DNA of 37,039 nucleotides. Source: CAZALT01 sp964485515 (GTDB lineage Bacteria; Actinomycetota; Acidimicrobiia; Acidimicrobiales; Acidimicrobilacustridaceae). The stretch is from assembly GCA_964485515.1 (NCBI GenBank), contig CAZALT010000011.1:1-37039 (forward strand), read 5' to 3'. Below the pieces are notes generated by a model, which saw only the letters and a list, made by a program, of their open reading frames with translations, was not told the DNA's origin and ran no database searches. This document shows positions 28,101 to 34,871 of the stretch, piece after piece. Both the position numbers and the translations under genes were made by a program. Numbering within the stretch: the first letter of the stretch is position 1; every line of letters begins with the position of its first letter.

Positions 28101-28286
28101 GTCACCGAAGCCGTCGTCCTCGAGCGAGGACATGCGGACCAGGTGTTGCGGACGGGTGCCGGAGATCGGGTCCTCGGGCAGGGTCGAAGGGCTGACCTCG
28201 TTGACCGCCCAGATCCGATCGCGGCAGCGGACAACCTGACCCAGTTCAGGCACGACCACGTCCAGCGTCCCGACCAAACTGCCCAC
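25116..28286 (-). CDS. drmD: DISARM protein DrmD, SNF2-like helicase
   Basis: A protein of 1056 residues. Walker A DDVGLGKT lies at 149-156 and motif II reads DEVH at 265-268, followed by FLSATPHNGY (motif III). The C-terminal lobe has VLVATDAASEGIDLQRQC and RLEQRNGRVDRHGQ. This is a SNF2/RapA-like ATPase, the hallmark first gene of class 1 DISARM. The N-terminal 120 residues (ELGQVVRCRDRIWAV) form the usual DrmD opening domain. A long coiled-coil-like stretch with many Arg/Glu lies near the C-terminus (LQRQISADLDELDAERVEQL). The GTG start at 28286 is preceded by GAGAGGGG about 11 bases upstream; an ATG at 28293 is out of frame. It leads the seven-gene operon. Confidence 0.92.
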   Translation of the reverse strand: MGSLVGTLDVVVPELGQVVRCRDRIWAVNEVSPSTLPEDPISGTRPQHLVRMSSLEDDGFGDELAVIWEIESGTQVIPHQNLPRPEVGRLDPPERLEAFLDAVRWGAVATADSRALQAPFRSGITIEDYQLDPVVRALSMPRANLLIADDVGLGKTIEAGLVVQELLLRHRARTVVVVCPAGLCVKWQEEMRDRFGLDFAIINTDAVRQLRRDRGVGANVFTSFPRLIVSIDWLKDRRAQSLLDEVLSGVDHRRTPRKFDLLIVDEVHSAAPSGRGRYAVDSLRTKAIQRLAPHCEHRLFLSATPHNGYRESFTALLELLDPQRFARGVDPNPEQLARVLVRRLKRELRDELPPNPDGTPRFAERRVKAVEVDYPADEREAHELLERYADLRRAHHTSGSKRSATDFVTLLLKKRLLSSPAAFANTLAQHRITLDKADRAQAPASVAQMQVAWDRSDDESTDDESGEIVAEVLTTASRGQAPLTDEERGLLDELGEWVEQRRVKPDARAEAMLDWLGQVCRTDQDGWNDERVIIFTEYRDTQKWLVDLLLNHGYGGDGGERIATIYGGMDSDDRERIKAEFQADPSRSPVRVLVATDAASEGIDLQRQCWRMLHWEIPWNPSRLEQRNGRVDRHGQRHPFVEIRHFVPEGWENDPSGFATELGFLSRVAYKVEQVRDDLGSVGSVLADQVGDAMLGKRAKIDDDAIDRARSRPATKVLQVERKLREGLARCHERLEESIDELNLTPARVERVVATALEVANQPGLIPAEDDGEFWLPPLGGSWQRTSEGMIDRLSGDELPFTFDTDLAAGRDDIVFCHLGHRLVAQSLRLLRAEVWATGQNQSLARVTARTVAPLAEVLELGDVGVVCHARLVITGADGHRLHEELVVAGGRVRGGRFSRIDTLRDLDQLISAAGATPTDTEAIDEAVQRWDLVIEPGLTKALDRRSENVQDSKRRELAERADTEAEAVRTVLTDLQRQISADLDELDAERVEQLDLFSDSERDQSQRDLEALRRRLEEIPDEIEREIEAVRRRFTDPECHIFPAAVTLLIPEAVN

Positions 28287-28370
28287 CGTTCATCCACCCC
28301 TCTCGACCGATACACCGTGCACAGTACGCGAGCGCCGTGACGGGAACGTCCGGCGGTGAGTGACATCGCC

Positions 28371-28394
28371 TGTCTGGCACCCACGTGCCGGACA
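28371..28394. promoter_or_regulatory. 24-base dyad upstream of drmD
   Basis: TGTCTGGCAC at 28371-28380 and GTGCCGGACA at 28385-28394 form a 10-pair inverted repeat around CCAC, with only one T-G mismatch, which would still pair as RNA. It lies about 85 bases before the drmD start and has no T tract. A repressor operator for the DISARM operon is the simplest reading (inference). Confidence 0.4.
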
Positions 28395-28418
28395 AGAACT
28401 CGTTCAGGACTGCTGGGT

Positions 28419-28487
28419 GGTGGGGCAGAGAGACGAGATACCTCGTCGCCCGACGATCCCGTTCGTCTCTGTGCTCCATGCCCCACC
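28419..28487. other. Nested inverted repeats, possible structured RNA
   Basis: Three nested pairs lie within 69 bases: GGTGGGGCA (28419-28427) with TGCCCCACC (28479-28487), AGAGACGA (28429-28436) with TCGTCTCT (28463-28470), and an inner TCGTC (28443-28447) with GACGA (28452-28456). An RNA from either strand could fold into one long interrupted hairpin. It could be a leader, a small RNA or a regulator-binding region; the sequence does not decide. Confidence 0.35.
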
Positions 28488-28618
28488 GAGAACCCACCGC
28501 AGACAACGCGGCGTCGAGCAGCAGACGACATGCTTGAAACCCGCCGTACACACCCTCACCCGCAATCGCTACGCCCAACATCGAGCTAGGCATCGACCTC
28601 TCCGGCAACGGCTGGCTA

Positions 28619-29704
28619 GTGAGTGGTTCGGGATCCTGCGACCGCGACCCGCTCACCGCATCCGTGCTAGAGAAGCCCACGCAACAATGGGCGGGATTGC
28701 GAGGCCACGGACGAGTGAGATCGACCTTCGGTGACGGCACGTGGATCGTCGGACGCGACATCGCACCGGGCGTCTACGTTGCGGCCAGTCCCAGCGACAG
28801 CGCCTACTGGGAACGACTGGCGAACTTCTCGGGCGAGGACGACGGCATCCTCGCGAACGGCTTCACATCGGGCAGCGGGCAACTTGTCGTTGAAATTCGA
28901 GATGGCGATGTGGGGTTCCGAACCGAGGACTGCGGTACCTGGACGCTCCTCGCGGCATCTGCGAGCGCGAACCCACCACCTTCGGCGCTCGAGTCGAACG
29001 CCGACGACCCGGTCACACCACCGAGCGCTGTGCTGCACGCCGAGCACGACTCCGATGACGGCGAGGAACCCTGGATCTACTGGCCGGGAGGACCGCCGTG
29101 CACCTGGTACATGGACCTCGACCTGCGGGGTCTGACGGGCGCAGAGCTGATCGAACGACAGCTCGGACTTGCCCGCGGCTACTTCGGCTTCGACCTAGAG
29201 ACGGCCCGTGTCGAAGGAATTGACGTGCCGATCGCGAGCCTCCAGCGAGGTGAGCGCGTCTACTACGTCTCGTACGAAAGCCCGATCGTCGAGTCGCGGG
29301 TCGCGTCCCCTGGCGCTCGTGTCGGCGCCGGCGTCCACCTAGCGGCCGGGGTCAGCATCTGGACATCACGCCCTGTGACGACCAAGCCGCAGGCCTCCAT
29401 GCTCGACGCTGGCCCGATGGCGATCACGAACCAGCGAGTCGTCGCTGTCGGCTCGACGAGAAGCCAGGTGTGGAAGCTCAGCGAGCTGCTTGGTGCGTCC
29501 TGGGAGCCCTTCCACAAGCCGAAGGTCTTCGGCAAAGGGGAACACATCGGGGACACGTGCTACCTCCACGTCAGCAGTCGCAAGAAGGCCGTCGGGATCG
29601 GCGTCGACGCGGAGTTCCGGACCACGTTCGAGTTCGCGCTACGGCTCGCTCTCACCGACTTCGCCGGCGAACGCGAAGCTCTCGTCGCGGAGCTCGCCGC
29701 GTGA
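28619..29704 (+). CDS. Multidomain hypothetical protein coupled to the kinase-BRCT gene
   Basis: About 361 residues from GTG 28619; the start is uncertain because the frame stays open upstream, and a GTG at 28715 is an alternative. Residues 37-110 (FGDGTWIVGRDIAPGVYVAA, YWERLANFSGEDDGILANGF, DCGTWTL) resemble a beta-rich domain common in actinobacterial secreted or lipoproteins, but here there is no signal peptide. A Pro/Ser/Asp linker follows. The segment ELIERQLGLARGYFGFDL suggests a helical middle part. The C-terminal 130 residues (GPMAITNQRVVAVGSTRSQV, WKLSELLGASW, GIGVDAEFRTTFEFALRLAL) look PH-like. The stop overlaps the kinase-BRCT GTG as GTGA, so the two should be made together. The function is unknown. 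Confidence 0.65.
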   Translation: MSGSGSCDRDPLTASVLEKPTQQWAGLRGHGRVRSTFGDGTWIVGRDIAPGVYVAASPSDSAYWERLANFSGEDDGILANGFTSGSGQLVVEIRDGDVGFRTEDCGTWTLLAASASANPPPSALESNADDPVTPPSAVLHAEHDSDDGEEPWIYWPGGPPCTWYMDLDLRGLTGAELIERQLGLARGYFGFDLETARVEGIDVPIASLQRGERVYYVSYESPIVESRVASPGARVGAGVHLAAGVSIWTSRPVTTKPQASMLDAGPMAITNQRVVAVGSTRSQVWKLSELLGASWEPFHKPKVFGKGEHIGDTCYLHVSSRKKAVGIGVDAEFRTTFEFALRLALTDFAGEREALVAELAA

Positions 29705-30798
29705 GCATGTCGATCCAGCACCCCATCCTCAGGTCCGGTCGGGAGCTGACAAGTCCGCAGACAGGCCAGACCTACAAGATCGATGGGCCGATCGGGTCCG
29801 GGGGATTCGGCTGCGCCTATCTGGCTACCTCGAGGGGAAAGACGGTCGTCGTCAAGGTCTCCTATGACCAAGGCTCCTGGGTGCGTGAGCTGTACTTCGG
29901 AGAGCTGCTCAAGAAGGTCGAGGGCATCCTTCACATCATCGAGGGATTCCCGCTGCCCCGCCCTGACGCGAGCGGCCGCCTGCCCTACGCACTCGTCATC
30001 GAGGATGCACCAGGGGCGACGCTGCGCGACTTCTTGCTCGACGATTCAGTTCGCCTCCGCGAAGGCCGGATCGTCACGATGTTCAAGCGGATCGCCGGTG
30101 CGCTCGACCACGTGCACGCCGGCGGCGGCCTTCATCGCGACCTCACGCCACAGAACATCTTCCTCGACGACCGCGACCGTTCCTTGATCGGGGACTTCGG
30201 CATCGCGAAACATCGTGGTCGGCGTCGTGGTGTGGCTGCCGACGCGCTCAACCCTTGGTACGCACCGCCTGAGGTCCACTCCACGACCTGGCAGTGGACC
30301 GCCGAGCAGGACATCTGGCAGGTCGGCCAACTGCTCGCAGCGACGATCCGCCGAGCCCCCGACGAGACGATCCAAGCGAAGGATGTGCGCCACCTCGATT
30401 GTTCAGACTGGCTCCGCGAGGTCGTGTTCAGATCCATCGGCCCTCACACTGTTCGCTTCAGATCTGCAGGCGAGCTGAAGCGTGCGCTCATCGACCAGAC
30501 CGAAGCGATCAACACGCTTCCCAAGGCTCGGCCCACATCACTGGCTGGGAAGTCGATCGTCTTCACGGCACGACTGCCGGACTCGGTCCGAGCGGAGGCG
30601 ACGAGGCGAGCCAAACGGGCTGGCGCAACGATCACGCCGAAGGTGACACCACGTACCGACTACCTCGTCCTCGGTGACAGCGCCCCTCTCTACGGCGGCG
30701 GCACCGCGGGGAGCAAGCTGATCCGAGCGATCCACCTGAACGAGGAAGGTGCGAACATCCGGATCATCCGCAGCTCAAGGTTCGACACTCTTCTCTGA
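29701..30798 (+). CDS. Ser/Thr protein kinase fused to a BRCT domain
   Basis: A protein of 365 residues from GTG 29701, which overlaps the preceding TGA; ATG 29707 is an alternative. The kinase has the glycine loop IGSGGFGCAY at 31-40, Lys52, the catalytic loop HRDLTPQN at 145-152, DFG at 165-167 and PWYAPPEV at 185-192, so it should be active. Residues 280-365 match the BRCT domain of bacterial DNA ligase LigA (LAGKSIVFTARLPDSVRAEA, then TPRTDYLVLGD, GSKLIRA and IRSSRF). BRCT domains bind phosphopeptides or DNA ends; in bacteria they are mostly confined to LigA and a few other proteins. No membrane segment is seen, so it is cytosolic. A DNA-damage- or phage-sensing kinase is an inference. 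Confidence 0.85.
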   Translation: MSMSIQHPILRSGRELTSPQTGQTYKIDGPIGSGGFGCAYLATSRGKTVVVKVSYDQGSWVRELYFGELLKKVEGILHIIEGFPLPRPDASGRLPYALVIEDAPGATLRDFLLDDSVRLREGRIVTMFKRIAGALDHVHAGGGLHRDLTPQNIFLDDRDRSLIGDFGIAKHRGRRRGVAADALNPWYAPPEVHSTTWQWTAEQDIWQVGQLLAATIRRAPDETIQAKDVRHLDCSDWLREVVFRSIGPHTVRFRSAGELKRALIDQTEAINTLPKARPTSLAGKSIVFTARLPDSVRAEATRRAKRAGATITPKVTPRTDYLVLGDSAPLYGGGTAGSKLIRAIHLNEEGANIRIIRSSRFDTLL

Positions 30799-30841
30799 CC
30801 AACTCGCTGTTCGCCCTCGTCGCTGCGCACGACCCAACCGA

Positions 30842-30891
30842 AGCGGTGTCCAGGTCGATCACCGAGGCGCTACCGGCGGACACTGACCGCT
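30842..30891. terminator. Weak dyad between convergent operons
   Basis: AGCGGTGTCC at 30842-30851 is partly complementary to the segment 30878-30891 (GGACAC, then ACCGCT after a 2-base interruption). It sits in the 117 bases between the convergent kinase-BRCT and endonuclease-family genes, where a bidirectional terminator is expected. There is no T tract and the loop is long, so support is weak. Confidence 0.2.
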
Positions 30892-30915
30892 CGGCCCGAA
30901 CCGCCCGGCCGGCAG

Positions 30916-31746
30916 CTACTCGTTGACGGTGATCTCGATCCGACAGTGATCGCTCGGTCCCCACTCCTCGCCGCAGGCGTTCAGTGCCTTCGCCGTCACC
31001 GCAGCGGAGATCGAACGTGATGCGAACACGAAGTCGAGCTGCCGCGTCGGCGCGGCGGCAGCCGCTGGCCGGAAGGTGGGCACGTTCGTGCTCTCGAGCG
31101 GAAGCTCTTCGGGCCAGGGGTCTGCGTGCATGCCGTCGGGTGACTGTGGTCCCCGGAACTCGAACCCGAGCGCGTTCATCCGGTCGAACACCGTCTGGTA
31201 GCGCCGCGCCCAGTAGGGGCTCGAGTTCTCGCCGTAGCCGCGGAGGATGTTCCAATCGCCGGAGACGATGATGCGGTGCCCATGCTGGGTGTTGATGAGC
31301 GCCGAGATGTCTGAGAGAAGGCGGTGCGCCGACGCGTCGGCGTAGATCCACCCGCTTTCGTTATACGGGACCGGGCGTTCCCACGGCGCGTACACGCTCA
31401 CGACGGTGATGGGCGCCGAGATGCCGGGGGCTCGGAGCACCTCGGCCGCTGCCAGGGAACCTGCCCGGCTCACCGCCACCTGATCGTGGTCAGCTTCACC
31501 GATCGGCTTCACCGTCAGGCCTTTGACCTCGACATCTCGAGAGTCGCGGACCGCGACCTCGGCGCTGAAGCGCCGGGACTCCCACCCCGTGATGGACCAG
31601 AGCTGACCCGACACGACGTTCAGCCCCGTGACGCCCGATGGCAGTCGCGTCGCTTCTTGGAGCAATGCAACGTCGAGCGCTGGATCGTCCGCAAGGTGGC
31701 GCCACGCCTCGTCACGATGAGCGATGTTCCACGAGATGATCCGCAT
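30916..31746 (-). CDS. Endonuclease/exonuclease/phosphatase (EEP) family protein
   Basis: A protein of 276 residues covering one complete EEP domain. Landmarks in order: MRIISWNIAHR with the metal-associated Asn7, LLQEAT with Glu31, a central VSGDWNIL near residue 164 and EWGPSDHCRIEITV near the C-terminus. These are the metal and catalytic residues of the DNase I/AP endonuclease/phosphodiesterase superfamily. There is no signal peptide, so it is probably cytosolic; the substrate (DNA, RNA, nucleotide or lipid phosphate) cannot be told. Its ATG directly abuts the stop of the metallophosphoesterase gene (TGA then ATG, no gap), so the two are one transcription unit. Confidence 0.85.
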   Translation of the reverse strand: MRIISWNIAHRDEAWRHLADDPALDVALLQEATRLPSGVTGLNVVSGQLWSITGWESRRFSAEVAVRDSRDVEVKGLTVKPIGEADHDQVAVSRAGSLAAAEVLRAPGISAPITVVSVYAPWERPVPYNESGWIYADASAHRLLSDISALINTQHGHRIIVSGDWNILRGYGENSSPYWARRYQTVFDRMNALGFEFRGPQSPDGMHADPWPEELPLESTNVPTFRPAAAAAPTRQLDFVFASRSISAAVTAKALNACGEEWGPSDHCRIEITVNE

Positions 31747-32427
31747 TCACTTGCCTCCAACGAAATGTGCGAAGGGCTCGTCCCAACCAAGCGGCGCACG
31801 GTCAGCCGGGCCCGCCGCGATGAGCTCGGCGATCTCCTCGACTGCGACGGGGTGGCCGGCCCAGGCGTCGACGCCGACGTTGATCTGGCGGTTGTGCTGA
31901 CGCCACGTCTCGTGCACGTGTCCGTGCAGCAGCCACTGGCCGTCGTCGTCGGGACGGTGATGGACGAATCGGTCTTCGCCGTGGCTGTCACCCGCATACG
32001 GGAAGTGGCACATGCGCACCCCGCCTCCCTCGGTCACGGCGGTGATCGCCGGGTGCGAGCAGACGGCGTCGTCGTGCACCGACGCGAACCCAGCGTCGAG
32101 GTAGCGCTCGGTCCACTCCGGGATTCGACGAGCTGGGCTCGATCCACACCATGGTCGGTCGTGGTTGCCCATCACGAGACGAACGGTGCCGTTGAGACGG
32201 GCGACGACGGGCAGCGAGTCGTCGATGCGGCCCATGGCGAAGTCGCCGAGCACCCACACCTCGGCGTCGGGTCCGACCGTCGTGTTCCACGCCAGGACGA
32301 GCGCCTCGCGCATCATGTCCACGCCGTCGAGACCGTGGGGGAACGGCCGGCCGGACAGCTCGGCGATGCGCAGATGACCGAAGTGGAGATCGGAGGTGAA
32401 GTACAGCTCGGTCATCGGTCCGCTCAT
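31747..32427 (-). CDS. Calcineurin-like metallophosphoesterase
   Basis: A protein of 226 residues with the full metallophosphoesterase signature: FTSDLHFGH (Asp13, His15), VLGDFA at 59-64, GNHD at 87-90, CHFPYAG and LLHGHVHE. It belongs to the small bacterial phosphoesterases of the kind found in phages and mobile elements. A second ATG four codons downstream, at 32415, is an equally good start. It is the first gene of a two-gene unit with the EEP-family protein. It could hydrolyse nucleotides or phosphodiesters, or reverse protein phosphorylation by a nearby kinase; the last is speculative. Confidence 0.88.
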   Translation of the reverse strand: MSGPMTELYFTSDLHFGHLRIAELSGRPFPHGLDGVDMMREALVLAWNTTVGPDAEVWVLGDFAMGRIDDSLPVVARLNGTVRLVMGNHDRPWCGSSPARRIPEWTERYLDAGFASVHDDAVCSHPAITAVTEGGGVRMCHFPYAGDSHGEDRFVHHRPDDDGQWLLHGHVHETWRQHNRQINVGVDAWAGHPVAVEEIAELIAAGPADRAPLGWDEPFAHFVGGK

Positions 32428-32572
32428 GCGATCAGCGTCGGAGGGCTCGCTCGATTGATCTGGTCAGGACGTCCGCCCTGCCGCCCACCACCCGGCACCG
32501 TAGCGACCGCCCTTAGCCATCGGCCGCGGATTTCCATGAGTGCCGCCTCGCTCCGGGCGCGCGCAACGTCGG

Positions 32573-33829
32573 CTACATCTCGACATCGGGGTCGTCGATC
32601 GCGTTCACGTCGAGATGGTCCTCGCCATCGTCTTCCGCCGCGGCCACGTCGTCGGTGTCCTCGCCATCTCGCGTGCCGTCGGCGGGGTCCGAGCCGAAGA
32701 TGAGATCAGCGATCCTGTCGGCGGCATCGGCGTCGAGGCTCGGGACTTCATGCTGGTAGATGCGCTTCGTCGTGCGCTCGTCGCCGTGGCCGACGCGCTC
32801 GGCGATCACGTCGATCGAGACGCCGGCCTCGCGTGCTGCGGTGACGTAGGAATGTCGGAGATCGTGAAGCCGTATCGCCGGCAGGCCGGCCTGTTTGGCG
32901 AGCGCGACGAAGCACTTCGTGATCGCGTCGGGTCGGATCTGTCCGCCCTTGTCGCCCAAGAAGACCGGGCCGTCGGATGACCACTGGTCACCGAACAGTT
33001 CGCGCTGTAGATCGCGGTGACCTCGGAGTGTTTCGAGGGTCACGCGGTCGAGGTGAATCGTGCGCTCCGACGCTTCCGCTTTCACCGAGTCCTGGTCGAC
33101 GACGCCCTTGGTCGTGTGCACCCGACTGCGTTCGATCGTCACTGTCCCGGCGGCGAAGTCGACCACGGACCATCGCAGCCCCGCGACCTCGCCCCGACGC
33201 ATCCCGGTCGTGCACAGCAGGACCCACAACGCGACAAGTCGATCGCTCGCGACCGCGACCAGAAACCTCCGAAGTTGGTCGGGCGACCACCACTTGGGCG
33301 GCGGTGGTGGGCCGAGGCGGGGGAGGTCGGGCTTGGCGTCCGACACCGGGTTTCTGGGCAGGTATCCCCACCGCTGGGCGTCACTCATCGCTGACCGGAG
33401 CACACGCAGTGTCGCCCGCACACTCTCGCCGCTGCGGACCGTCCCGCGACGGGTTTGCTGCGACGCGAAGTCGGTGGCGAACTGCACGACCGCGGCGGCC
33501 GTGAGATCCCGGAGTGGGAGGTGGCCGAGCGCCGGGATGAGGTACTTCCGCACTTGCCACTCGTACCCGTCGAGCGTCGTCTCCTTGAGGCCCTTGGCCC
33601 GTTTCGCGGGGAGCCAACGGTCGAGCAGATACCGCTCGACCAAGATCGATGCGTCCGCTGCCGCGGGGTTCTCGCGTGCCTCCTTCAGCCGCGCGTCAGC
33701 GGCAGCTTGCGCCTCGCGCTTCGTGCGAAACGGACCGATGCGCTCCTGTTTGCGTTGGCCGGTCCGCCGGTCTGTGTAGGAGACCTGGGCGCGCCAACCC
33801 TTGGGCGTCTGGTAGAGGTGACTCGCCAT
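32573..33829 (-). CDS. int: Tyrosine site-specific integrase
   Basis: A protein of 418 residues. An N-terminal arm-binding type domain (HLYQTPKGWRAQVSYTDR then KREAQAAADARL) is followed by a SAM-like core-binding domain (YLLDRWLPAKRAKGLKETTL) and the catalytic domain. The catalytic residues are visible: Arg in CTTGMRRGEVAGLRW near 212, HDLRH near 324, the later His in VGHGDERTTKRIYQH, and its Tyr near 358. An acidic tail of about 50 residues follows. ATG 33829 is chosen because it shares one base with the excisionase stop (TGATG); a longer open frame upstream overlaps that gene and looks non-coding. It integrates the mobile element at an att site, probably toward the minus-strand downstream side. 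Confidence 0.95.
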   Translation of the reverse strand: MASHLYQTPKGWRAQVSYTDRRTGQRKQERIGPFRTKREAQAAADARLKEARENPAAADASILVERYLLDRWLPAKRAKGLKETTLDGYEWQVRKYLIPALGHLPLRDLTAAAVVQFATDFASQQTRRGTVRSGESVRATLRVLRSAMSDAQRWGYLPRNPVSDAKPDLPRLGPPPPPKWWSPDQLRRFLVAVASDRLVALWVLLCTTGMRRGEVAGLRWSVVDFAAGTVTIERSRVHTTKGVVDQDSVKAEASERTIHLDRVTLETLRGHRDLQRELFGDQWSSDGPVFLGDKGGQIRPDAITKCFVALAKQAGLPAIRLHDLRHSYVTAAREAGVSIDVIAERVGHGDERTTKRIYQHEVPSLDADAADRIADLIFGSDPADGTRDGEDTDDVAAAEDDGEDHLDVNAIDDPDVEM

Positions 33830-34218
33830 CAGTCGGGCCTCCCGTCGGTCAGGCCGACCACTTCCGGGGGCGTGATCTGGGTGATGAACGAGCCGGCTCC
33901 TGCGGCGGGTGTCCCGGCCGATCCCGGCATCGAGACCACGTCCGACCTGTCGCCGGTCATGGGATCCAGGAGGAGGATCTGAGCGAGCGCCAGGCGCGGG
34001 ATCCTCACCCGCGATCCGATCATGATGATCGGAGTCGGCCACGCCGACGGATCGCCGTCGCGGGCGGCCCGAATAGCACGGTACGCCGCCGACCGGGACA
34101 CACCAATCGCACGTGCAGCGGTCTCGACCGAGACCGACAGGCCGGGGCCAGGGTCGTCGATCAGGTGGATGATGTGGATGGGACTCGGTGGCGCCGAAAC
34201 GGCGTTAGGGGCTCTCAC
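33829..34218 (-). CDS. Excisionase-like helix-turn-helix protein
   Basis: A small protein of about 129 residues. The segment SVSVETAARAIGVSRSAAYR is a clear helix-turn-helix of the excisionase/MerR-like type, followed by a wing with a basic turn (IIMIGSRVRIPRLALAQILL) as in Xis proteins that read rare sequence features beside integrases. The 50 C-terminal residues are Gly/Ala/Pro-rich and probably disordered. The GTG at 34218 is the likely start, although the ribosome-binding site is weak. The stop shares one base with the integrase start, so directionality factor and integrase are co-translated. Confidence 0.75.
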   Translation of the reverse strand: MRAPNAVSAPPSPIHIIHLIDDPGPGLSVSVETAARAIGVSRSAAYRAIRAARDGDPSAWPTPIIMIGSRVRIPRLALAQILLLDPMTGDRSDVVSMPGSAGTPAAGAGSFITQITPPEVVGLTDGRPD

Positions 34219-34627
34219 ATCTGCTCTATGCAGCGAGGCCCTGCGCCATGGCGGCTTTCCTCGCGCGGTCGACGCCTACCACTGAGGGGTGTCGGTTCGC
34301 GTCGCCCCCAATCCCCCGCCCGCCACCACTTCGGCGAACTCGTTTCGCCGCTGTCCGCTCGCCGCTAGGCGCATAGAAGAGAGGCTCGCTGCGCTCGCCG
34401 GGTACCCGTCTCGTCCTCGTTTCGTCTCCCGTCGTGCTGGCGTCTCGTTTCCCTATGGCATCCCGGTCACGTCATGTTTCCCAGCGGTGTCGTGGCGGTG
34501 TCGGTGTGCGTTTCGATCCCGGTCCTGGTGCTCCATCGAGGCCTTGTCTTGGCGGGCGCGAAGCGGAAATCGAGGCGAAGCCGAGATGTTCTGACCGAAG
34601 GGAAGACGGCGGGGCGCGAGAACCCTG

Positions 34628-34679
34628 GAAATCCCGGGAAAACGTGGGGGTCCACCCGCGAAATCCCCAGCAGAAATCC
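34628..34679. repeat. Iteron-like GAAATCC repeats
   Basis: GAAATCC occurs at 34628-34634, 34660-34666 and 34673-34679, and a shorter relative GGAAATCG lies near 34565. The local DNA is more A-rich than the surrounding GC-rich sequence. The spacing (32 and 13 bases) is irregular, so this is weaker than a textbook iteron array. Confidence 0.35.
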
Positions 34680-34859
34680 ACGGTGTTTTTCGACCGGATT
34701 CGGCGCGCCAAGAACGACCTGCAGCGCACCGGGCGCATGTTGTTCCCCGATGAGAGAACGCATCATCGCCACACCGTCGACACCGAGTTGCACGGCGCAA
34801 TCCGCCACGCAGGCACCGTCGCTCCGAAGCTGTCGAATCCTCGACACGTACCACTCCAC

Positions 34860-34866
34860 GGGAGGA
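34860..34866 (+). promoter_or_regulatory. Strong ribosome-binding site that selects a TTG start
   Basis: GGGAGGA lies six bases (counted from GGAGG) before the TTG at 34872. It is the best such site in the region and there is no suitably placed ATG or GTG nearby, which decides the start of the replication-relaxation gene. Confidence 0.65.
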
Positions 34867-34871
34867 ACTCC

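Larger units (their letters stand above)
28287..28618. other. Divergent intergenic region between drmD and the kinase-BRCT operon
   Basis: About 330 bases separate two divergent operons and should hold both promoters. I could not fix a convincing -35/-10 pair for either. The region is rich in inverted repeats, listed separately. A plus-strand reading in frame with the next gene is open from 28538 (including IELGIDLSGNGWLVSGS) but has no ATG or GTG before 28619, so the true 5' end of that gene is uncertain. Confidence 0.6.
34219..34871. other. Repeat-rich non-coding spacer of the mobile module, candidate origin or control region
   Basis: A 650-base spacer between divergent genes. The plus frame is open but its composition does not look protein-like before the TTG start at 34872. 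It contains iteron-like GAAATCC repeats (listed separately) and CGGTGTCG at 34485-34492 and 34496-34503, 11 bases apart, with an inverted copy at 34779-34786. Such repeats in front of a replication-type gene suggest an origin, oriT or Xis-binding region (inference). Confidence 0.45.

Noticed and set aside
10952..28286. BREX/Pgl system, suggested by a kinase beside a large adenine methylase
   Set aside because: There is no PglZ phosphatase, BrxC ATPase or Lon-like gene, and the kinase lacks a NERD domain. The order drmD-drmMI-drmA-drmB-drmC fits class 1 DISARM.
28246..28761. Minus-strand open frame across the drmD upstream region
   Set aside because: It overlaps the drmD start in another frame and the downstream plus-strand gene; there are no domain features.
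31324..32703. Plus-strand open frame across the two phosphoesterase genes
   Set aside because: Both minus-strand genes show complete catalytic signatures; the plus product shows none and spans two genes.
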